Assembly: GCA_903873735.1 (NCBI GenBank)
Contig: CAIQPO010000067.1
Location: 1-32,382, forward strand
Direction of reading: 5' to 3'
DNA from: Candidatus Collierbacteria bacterium
GTDB lineage: Bacteria; Patescibacteriota; Microgenomatia; UBA1400; MFAQ01
DNA length: 32,382 bases
Shown here: positions 8,821-15,795 of the stretch, in pieces
How the letters are laid out: every line of letters begins with the position of its first letter
Numbering within the stretch: position 1 is the stretch's first letter
Notes under the pieces: model-generated
Seen by the model: the letters and a program-made list of their open reading frames with translations, nothing else
Databases searched by the model: none
What the model was told of the DNA's origin: nothing
Made by a program: the position numbers and the translations under genes

Positions 8821-9093
8821 CTAGCGAGGTCCGAAGAGAGATTGAACCAGAGCAGGGTTGAAGAAGAGCACTGCTCCAGCCACAATCACCAGGAGGATGA
8901 ACAAACATCCCATTCTGGATATGATATTTCCCAGGCCATCAAGTAGGGTGTGAAGTAGCTGGCTGGTCCAATGCAGTTTGGCACGCGCCTCAAGCACTTT
9001 GGCATAGGCTTCATGCTCCATCGCTTCTGCACGGCCTTTGGCCTCGATCACTTCTGGACGATTTTCTTCATCTTCGTAATCATAATCACTCAT
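8821..9093 (-). CDS. Hypothetical protein with C-terminal TM segment
   Basis: SD GGAGG upstream of ATG; own terminator; hydrophobic C-terminus. Confidence 0.6.
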   Translation of the reverse strand: MSDYDYEDEENRPEVIEAKGRAEAMEHEAYAKVLEARAKLHWTSQLLHTLLDGLGNIISRMGCLFILLVIVAGAVLFFNPALVQSLFGPR

Positions 9094-9186
9094 AGCAACC
9101 TCCGTATGGAAAAGTTCTTGGTAACGGGCATTTTATCACGCAACCTATATAAGTTCAATTTATGCCCCTGTTATACAATCAATCCT

Positions 9187-9774
9187 ATGGAAGAAAAATA
9201 CAAGCAAGCTCTAGAAAAACAACTTGACATTAAAATATTCACACACTCACTCGCCCTTGAAGCTTGCATGTCTGGTTTGTTTGATTATTTTCAAAAAAAT
9301 GGGCTTCTATCTCCCCAAGACCCTCCCAAGGAAGATTGGCAACTAGCCGGATTAATTCACGACATCGACTATTCCGAGCCATACAAGGAAGATCATCCAA
9401 ATAAAACCAAAGAAGCCTTGGCTAAATACGATCTAGATATTTCTGATTCTATTCACTCAATCATCAAAGCTCACGCCCCGGAACTAACAGGGTACCAACC
9501 CAAAAACAAAGCCGAATGGTCAATCTTCTGCGCCGACTCCCTCACTGGTTTGATTATGGCAGTGGCTTATGTCTACCCGTCAAAAAAACTAGCTGATGTC
9601 CAGCTAAGTTCTGTAATGAAACGCTTCTTAAAAGAGCCGAAATTTGCAGCAGGCACAAGAAGAGATGAGGTAGCTATGTGCGCCAACCCTGAAGGTTTGA
9701 ATCTTCCTCTGGAAACGTTCGTCTCCATCTGCCTAGATTCGATGAAATCTGTTGCTCCATCTCTCTCGCTTTAA
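9187..9774 (+). CDS. HD-domain phosphohydrolase-like protein
   Basis: HSLALEA...GLIHDIDY...HAPE; start moved to ATG 9187 from the longer ORF beginning at 8971. Confidence 0.8.
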   Translation: MEEKYKQALEKQLDIKIFTHSLALEACMSGLFDYFQKNGLLSPQDPPKEDWQLAGLIHDIDYSEPYKEDHPNKTKEALAKYDLDISDSIHSIIKAHAPELTGYQPKNKAEWSIFCADSLTGLIMAVAYVYPSKKLADVQLSSVMKRFLKEPKFAAGTRRDEVAMCANPEGLNLPLETFVSICLDSMKSVAPSLSL

Positions 9775-9794
9775 TCTGCTAAAATACAAGCTAC

Positions 9795-9944
9795 AAGCGT
9801 TAAGACAGCCTCCAACTGTCAAGCTCTTCCGGGTAGCAACGGAAGCGGGAAAGCCCGTAATCGCTAAATTGAGTATTGTTATATGGTGGCAACTGTTTTG
9901 CGAAAGCAAAGCCCGATAACACGCAGTCCTGGCGTGTTTTTTTG
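9795..9944 (+). ncRNA. Structured leader RNA / attenuator candidate upstream of serS
   Basis: AGCGTTA/TAA(T)CGCT closes three hairpins (GACAG/CTGTC, CTTCCG/CGGAAG, CGGG/CCCG); then GTTAT/ATAAC domain with TTTGC-GAAA-GCAAA, then terminator ACACGC/GCGTGT + T-run. Confidence 0.65.
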
Positions 9945-9980
9945 TATCTTCAGGGCAAATTAGTAATAAAATAAACTCAA

Positions 9981-11240
9981 ATGATAGACATTAACTATAT
10001 AAGAGAGAACCAAGACAGCCTCAAAACAGCCATTGCTCACAAACAAATGGATCCGTCGATCGTAGATCGAGTATTGGCTGCAGATGAAATAAGAAGAACG
10101 CTAATAAAAGAGGTTGAAGAACTTCGGTTTCAGGGAAACGAAAACATTGCTGGAGTAAAAGGTAGACCAAGTGATGAACAAATTGCCAAAGGAAAAGAAA
10201 TCAAACAAAAACTCCAAGAACTGGATCCCAAGCTGCAAGAAGCTGAAAAAAACTTTTCTGAATTAATGCTCTATGTTCCCAATCCTTCAGCATCAGATGT
10301 TCCACTCGGAAAAGACGAATCGGGTAATACTGAGGTGAAGAAATGGGGAGAACCTCCGACCTTCGACTTTCCTGTTTTACCTCATGAGGAGCTAGCAGAC
10401 AACTTAAATCTCTTAGATAACAAGCGAGCCGTAAGAATTGCTGGCAACCGGGCTTTCTTTACCAAAAATGATTTAGTTCTTTTGGAATATGGCTTGCTGA
10501 TGTACGCCCTCAAAAAAATGATTGCCAAAGGCTATACACCCATGACAGTTCCCTGGATGGTAAACGACGATGCTATGTGGGGCACTGGATACTTCCCCTG
10601 GGGTAAAGAGGATCACTACCAAACACAAGATGGTCAAAAGCTAATTGGCACCGCCGAAGTGTCTCTTACGGCCTTCTACAAAGATGAGACTCTCGACGAA
10701 AAAGACCTGCCGGTAAAGATGGTTGGGATTTCTCCTTGTTATCGTAGAGAAGTTGGATCATATGGAAAAGACACTAAAGGAATTTTCAGGGTTCATCAAT
10801 TCAACAAAGTTGAACAGGTTGTGTACACAATTGCAGACGAAGAAACAACTAGGGCAATGCACGACGAAATGCTTTCTCACACTGAGGAGTTGCTTCAGGA
10901 TCTCAAACTTCCTTATCACGTGCTTCTTATGTGTACTGGTGACATGGGTGCAGGCCAGCGACGAAAGTACGATGTTGAGGTCTGGTTCCCTAGCCAAAAC
11001 ACATACCGAGAGACCCATTCGGACTCGTATTTCAATGATTTTCAAAGTCGTAGATTAAATATCAAGTACAGATCCAAGGATGGTACTATCAAATTTGTTT
11101 ACACCCTAAACAACACCGTAGTGGCAACTCCAAGAATCCTAGGTGCTATTCTTGAAAATTATCAACAAGCCGATGGCTCAGTCAAAGTGCCCGAGGTGCT
11201 AGTCCCATTTGTCGGCAAAGAAGTCATAACACGTGCTTAA
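9981..11240 (+). CDS. serS: Seryl-tRNA synthetase
   Basis: MIDINYIRENQDSLKTAI, class II motifs including CYRREVGSYGKDTKGIFRVHQFNKVE. Confidence 0.98.
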   Translation: MIDINYIRENQDSLKTAIAHKQMDPSIVDRVLAADEIRRTLIKEVEELRFQGNENIAGVKGRPSDEQIAKGKEIKQKLQELDPKLQEAEKNFSELMLYVPNPSASDVPLGKDESGNTEVKKWGEPPTFDFPVLPHEELADNLNLLDNKRAVRIAGNRAFFTKNDLVLLEYGLLMYALKKMIAKGYTPMTVPWMVNDDAMWGTGYFPWGKEDHYQTQDGQKLIGTAEVSLTAFYKDETLDEKDLPVKMVGISPCYRREVGSYGKDTKGIFRVHQFNKVEQVVYTIADEETTRAMHDEMLSHTEELLQDLKLPYHVLLMCTGDMGAGQRRKYDVEVWFPSQNTYRETHSDSYFNDFQSRRLNIKYRSKDGTIKFVYTLNNTVVATPRILGAILENYQQADGSVKVPEVLVPFVGKEVITRA

Positions 11241-12297
11241 AAAAATTCTTTCACTTATCCCCATTTTGATTCTCGTTGGCATATATCTTGCCTATACCTA
11301 TACCGAATCAAACAAACCATCTCTATCACCATTCGGTGGACAAATAAATGATGGAGGTGAAGCAATTAAAAAAAGAATTTCCGCTCCTCTCAATCTGGAC
11401 TTTGCCATGTCTACAGAAATAGAAAGTCTGTCTACTCTCCCGAGATATATGGTCTACAACGCCGACACCGGTAAAGTGTATTACTCTAAAGCCACAAGTG
11501 ATTTTATTTCTCCTGCTTCATTTACCAAGCTAATGTCTAGTATGGTGGCTATCGATCTAATTCCTCTCGACACCGAAATTACAGCAACTCCAGAGTCCAT
11601 CAATAAAGTACCTACCATTCTTGAGCTTAAGGCGGGTGAAATTATGCCCGCGTCCGAACTTCTAAGAGCAGCAATTGCCACCAGCGCCAATGACGCAGCC
11701 CAAACTTTAGCCGACGGAGCAGCCAAGAAAGCAGGGTTAACTCAAAAAGAATTTATCAAACTAATGAATCAAAAAGCCCAGCTAATCGGGATGAAAACTA
11801 GCCGCTTTGCCAATCCCGATGGACTTGATGATGATAATCAGTTCTCAAGTCTCACTGATATCGCCCAAATGACTCACAATGTATTGGAAAACTATCCTGA
11901 AATTTCGTCTGCCGCAGCCACAGACCGACAAGATATCGAAAAAACCGACAAGCACGGTAGATACTACTTGCCAAACTGGAACGGACTCCTTGGAATCTAC
12001 CCCGGAGTGAATGGTCTAAAAATCGCCTACACCGAAAAAGCAGGGTACTCAACCATTGTCACCGCCAAAGTCAACGACAAAAATTTTGTCGCCATCGTCT
12101 CAGGAGCCGATTCTTACCTTGAGCGAGACAGGGCGGCTGCAGATTTACTCGACGCTGCTCTAATCGCTGAAAAAATTTCACCCAAAAAAATCAATCGCTG
12201 GGCACTAAACAAAAAATACAAAGAGTGGGGAGATCTGGCAAGACAGATTAGGGCAGAAATTGAAGCTACCAAATCAGCCAAAAATGTCACTGATTAA
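11233..12297 (+). CDS. D-alanyl-D-alanine carboxypeptidase (peptidase S11)
   Basis: SFTK (SxxK), SAND (SxN), N-terminal signal/TM. Confidence 0.87.
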   Translation: MLKKILSLIPILILVGIYLAYTYTESNKPSLSPFGGQINDGGEAIKKRISAPLNLDFAMSTEIESLSTLPRYMVYNADTGKVYYSKATSDFISPASFTKLMSSMVAIDLIPLDTEITATPESINKVPTILELKAGEIMPASELLRAAIATSANDAAQTLADGAAKKAGLTQKEFIKLMNQKAQLIGMKTSRFANPDGLDDDNQFSSLTDIAQMTHNVLENYPEISSAAATDRQDIEKTDKHGRYYLPNWNGLLGIYPGVNGLKIAYTEKAGYSTIVTAKVNDKNFVAIVSGADSYLERDRAAADLLDAALIAEKISPKKINRWALNKKYKEWGDLARQIRAEIEATKSAKNVTD

Positions 12298-12910
12298 CTA
12301 CTTTTTCCCCAAAGTGATCCATTTGGGAGATACAAAATTCAATCGGAATATTAGTGTAAATATTTGGGGAGGGGAACCCACCATCATTGTAGATGGCCTG
12401 ATAGAGTCTGGGTCTATCATGACTCATATTTGGAAATCAGGCATACACCAGCTAATACCCAAAAGCTATACTCCCAAAAAGATTCTACTTCTTGGGCTTG
12501 CTGCTGGTTCAAATGCAATTCTCATAAACAAGCTCTATCCCAAAGCCAAAATTACCGCTGTTGAAATAGATCCCGATATGGTGGAAATTGGTAAAAAATA
12601 CGGTCGTCTCAATCAGGTAAAAAATCTACAAATAATAACCGACGACGCAGAAGACTTTGCTCAAAAAAACCAAGAAAAATTTGATATTTGTTTGGTCGAT
12701 TGTTTTGTGGGCAAAGAGATACCAGTCAGACTAGAATCTCTCACATTTATTGAAAATCTGAAAAACAACTGCCGTTTCGTACTGATCAATCGCTTGTGGT
12801 ATCAAGAAACAAAGAATGTCTCGCAAAAGTTTCTAAACAAGCTGAATACTAAGTTTCTGGCACTTAAAGCCCATACTGGCACAAACATTATTATCTCTCT
12901 TGTCGCGTGA
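12284..12910 (+). CDS. Spermidine-synthase-like methyltransferase fold protein
   Basis: ILLLGLAAGSNAILINKLYPKAKITAVEIDPDMVEIGKKY; start moved to ATG 12284. Confidence 0.8.
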   Translation: MSLINYFFPKVIHLGDTKFNRNISVNIWGGEPTIIVDGLIESGSIMTHIWKSGIHQLIPKSYTPKKILLLGLAAGSNAILINKLYPKAKITAVEIDPDMVEIGKKYGRLNQVKNLQIITDDAEDFAQKNQEKFDICLVDCFVGKEIPVRLESLTFIENLKNNCRFVLINRLWYQETKNVSQKFLNKLNTKFLALKAHTGTNIIISLVA

Positions 12911-12931
12911 AACCTTTATAATAACCTCGAT

Positions 12932-15556
12932 ATGATAAATTTCATTACCAGCCTTCTCCAACCAAATAAAGTTGAGATAGAGAAACTTTCCAAAATTGTT
13001 AAAGAGATAAACTTGCTTGAAGAAAAAGCCAAGGCGCTAAAAGATGATGAATTTGCTCCAGAAATCGGCAAGGTAAGAGAAGAAATCCAAAATGGCAAAA
13101 CACTCGATGATGTGTTGCCCTGGGTATTTGCCCTTACCAGAGAAGCCTCATTTAGAGTTCTTAAAATGCGCCCCTTTGATGTTCAGCTTATGGCTGCCAT
13201 TGCTTTTCATCAGGGAAAAATCTCCGAACAAAAAACAGGAGAAGGAAAAACGCTTTCTGCAGTCCCCGCCATGGTTCTCAACGCAATCACCGGAGAGGGT
13301 GCACATCTAGTCACTGTTAATGATTATCTTGCCCGAAGAGACGCTGGCTGGATGGGACCGCTATACGCCTTCCTCGGTCTTTCAACAGGCGTCATTTATT
13401 CAGGATCTGGAGATTTACCCGCCTCAATTTACGATTCCGAATTTGTCGACTCAACCCACACAGACAGAAGGCTTCAGCACTTGAAGCCAGTATCAAGGTC
13501 CGAGGCTTATCGTGCTGATATTACCTACGGTACCAACAACGAATTTGGCTTTGATTACCTCCGTGACAACATGGCCAGATCGCCACAGTCTCTAGCCCAG
13601 CGATCGCATCATTTTGCTATTGTTGATGAAGTCGACTCTATCTTGATTGATGAAGCTCGCACCCCACTCATTATCTCCGCTCCAGATACCGAAGCCACCG
13701 ATAAATACTACCGTTTTGCCGAACTAGTAAAAGCTCTTTCATCAGATACTGACTTTGAAGTAGATGAAAAACAAAGATCAGCCACCCTTACAGACCATGG
13801 TTTGCGAAAAATTGAAAAGATCCTGAATGTAGAGAATCTTTATCAGCAGGAATACGACACCCTTCATCATCTAGAGCAAGCTCTGAAAGCCCAAAGCCTT
13901 TTTATAAAAGACAGAGATTATGTCGTCAAAGACGATGAGGTAATAATTGTAGATGATCATACCGGCAGATTAATGTTTGGTAGGCGATATTCAGATGGTC
14001 TTCACCAAGCAATTGAGGCCAAAGAAGGAGTCAAAATCCAGCAGGAGAGCCGCACCCTTGCTACCATTTCCCTCCAAAACTATTTTAGACTCTACAAGAA
14101 GCTCGCTGGCATGACTGGAACAGCTGTCACCGAAGCAGAGGAATTCAAGAAAATCTACAATCTTGATGTCATTGCCATTCCTACCAACAGGGCGATCCAA
14201 AGGCTAGATCATCCAGATGTTGTCTACAAAACTCAAAGAGCTAAATACTCTGCTATCATCGCCGAAGTTGCCGAAAAATTCCAAATTGGTCAGCCTGTTT
14301 TGATAGGCACCAAATCCATCGAACAAAACGATATCGTCACTCAATATCTCAAGAAAAAACACATTCCCCATCAAGTTCTAAACGCCAAAAACCATGAAAA
14401 TGAAGCCTCAATTATCGCCGAAGCTGGTAGATTAAAGGCCGTTACAGTTGCCACCAATATTGCAGGTAGAGGTGTAGATATTGTGCTTGGAGGAGACCCA
14501 ACCGGCAGAGACCAAGATGAATGGAAAAAAGAGGCAGACAAAGTCCGTGAGCATGGGGGACTTCACATCATTGGTGCAGTAAGACACGAATCGCGACGTA
14601 TAGATAATCAGCTAAGAGGTAGATCAGGGCGTCAGGGTGACCCTGGATCTTCCAGATTCTATATCTCCCTTGAAGACGACATCATGAGAATCTTTGGAGG
14701 AGACCAAGTTAGTAGACTCATGGACTTTCTTAAAGTCCCCGAAGATCAACCCCTAGAAGCCGGTATGGTTACCAAGGCTATCGAAACCGCCCAGGCAAAA
14801 GTTGAGTCGTTTTACTTTGATCAAAGAAAACACTTAGTAGAGTACGACGACGTCATGAACAAACAGCGCCAAATTTTCTACAAACGCCGCGCCAACATTC
14901 TCAATGGTAGTCCTGAGATAGTTGCAGGAGTTGTAGACGAGGCGATACTTAAAGCCGTCGATCAAGTGGTGCTTTCCTACTCGGCTTCAGGAATCTCCAA
15001 AGAAGAGTCGGACAATCTTGTCAAAGAGTTCCAGTCCATCCTGCCTCTTGATCCACAATCAGCCAAGCTCATAGAAAAGACCATCGCCGGCCAAGATTAC
15101 CTCACTGTCAAGACAAATCTAGAAAATATCATCAAACAGGCTCGCGCAGACCAAAGACAGCGTTTTGGAGAGGACTTGATGAATCAGATTAATAAGATCG
15201 TTACACTAGATTCATACGACGAACTTTGGATGAGTCATCTAGATGCCATTGATAATCTCCGTGATGGTATCGGGCTCCGAGGCTATGCCCAAAAAGATCC
15301 ATTGGTTGAGTACAAACAAGAATCTTTTTCCATGTTCGAGTCACTTCTTATGAGAATTGATGATCTAGTGGCACATAGAATTTTCCGCGTTCAAGCTATG
15401 CCCAGCGCAGTCCCTGCTCAAACACCAAAAGACAACAAGACCGACAAAAAAACTGGCAATGAGGAAAAAAACGCTCAATCTCTTGGAAGAAACGATCCTT
15501 GCTGGTGTGGTTCTGGGAAAAAATGGAAGAAATGTCACTATCCCAAGGTGGGTTAA
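12932..15556 (+). CDS. secA: Preprotein translocase subunit SecA
   Basis: MRPFDVQLMAAIAFHQGKISEQKTGEGKTL, VDEVDSILIDEARTPLIIS, C-terminal CWCGSGKKWKKCH SEC-C motif. Confidence 0.99.
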   Translation: MINFITSLLQPNKVEIEKLSKIVKEINLLEEKAKALKDDEFAPEIGKVREEIQNGKTLDDVLPWVFALTREASFRVLKMRPFDVQLMAAIAFHQGKISEQKTGEGKTLSAVPAMVLNAITGEGAHLVTVNDYLARRDAGWMGPLYAFLGLSTGVIYSGSGDLPASIYDSEFVDSTHTDRRLQHLKPVSRSEAYRADITYGTNNEFGFDYLRDNMARSPQSLAQRSHHFAIVDEVDSILIDEARTPLIISAPDTEATDKYYRFAELVKALSSDTDFEVDEKQRSATLTDHGLRKIEKILNVENLYQQEYDTLHHLEQALKAQSLFIKDRDYVVKDDEVIIVDDHTGRLMFGRRYSDGLHQAIEAKEGVKIQQESRTLATISLQNYFRLYKKLAGMTGTAVTEAEEFKKIYNLDVIAIPTNRAIQRLDHPDVVYKTQRAKYSAIIAEVAEKFQIGQPVLIGTKSIEQNDIVTQYLKKKHIPHQVLNAKNHENEASIIAEAGRLKAVTVATNIAGRGVDIVLGGDPTGRDQDEWKKEADKVREHGGLHIIGAVRHESRRIDNQLRGRSGRQGDPGSSRFYISLEDDIMRIFGGDQVSRLMDFLKVPEDQPLEAGMVTKAIETAQAKVESFYFDQRKHLVEYDDVMNKQRQIFYKRRANILNGSPEIVAGVVDEAILKAVDQVVLSYSASGISKEESDNLVKEFQSILPLDPQSAKLIEKTIAGQDYLTVKTNLENIIKQARADQRQRFGEDLMNQINKIVTLDSYDELWMSHLDAIDNLRDGIGLRGYAQKDPLVEYKQESFSMFESLLMRIDDLVAHRIFRVQAMPSAVPAQTPKDNKTDKKTGNEEKNAQSLGRNDPCWCGSGKKWKKCHYPKVG

Positions 15557-15678
15557 CCTATATTTTGCTAAGATGGATTATTGTTATAAAACAGGCCTCT
15601 AGACTACAATTTCTGGGAGTGATGTACTCTCTTTAATAGTAGGTCAGTAACCACTCTTCTCTTGTATATGTAATAATG

Positions 15679-15703
15679 ATTACTATTACCAATCAATAGT
15701 AAT
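15679..15703. repeat. Inverted repeat / possible operator or 5'-UTR hairpin
   Basis: ATTACTATT-ACCAATC-AATAGTAAT, perfect 9-bp arms, 3 nt before the ATG at 15707; AATAGTA also at 15635-15641. Confidence 0.7.
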
Positions 15704-15706
15704 ATT

Positions 15707-15751
15707 ATGTGTTCAACTTGCGGATGTAAGGGTCCTAAGAAACCCAAATAA
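15707..15751 (+). CDS. 14-aa cysteine-rich microprotein MCSTCGCKGPKKPK
   Basis: ATG TGT TCA ACT TGC GGA TGT AAG GGT CCT AAG AAA CCC AAA TAA, directly followed by a terminator; CxxCGC at N-terminus. Confidence 0.55.
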   Translation: MCSTCGCKGPKKPK

Positions 15752-15757
15752 AACGAA

Positions 15758-15779
15758 AGCGGCTAAAAGCCGCTTTTTT
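15758..15779 (+). terminator. Rho-independent terminator after the microprotein
   Basis: AGCGGCT-AAA-AGCCGCT then a T6 run. Confidence 0.85.
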
Positions 15780-15795
15780 CTGCTAACATAAATTA

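Noticed and set aside
8971-9774. Full-length 267-aa ORF for the HD protein
   Set aside because: The first ~70 residues overlap a convincing SD-led minus-strand gene; start at 9187 is more plausible.
9795-9944. Canonical T-box riboswitch
   Set aside because: GGTGGCAAC and a terminator are suggestive, but no Stem I/AG-bulge architecture is visible and the 5' region folds as a multi-branch domain.
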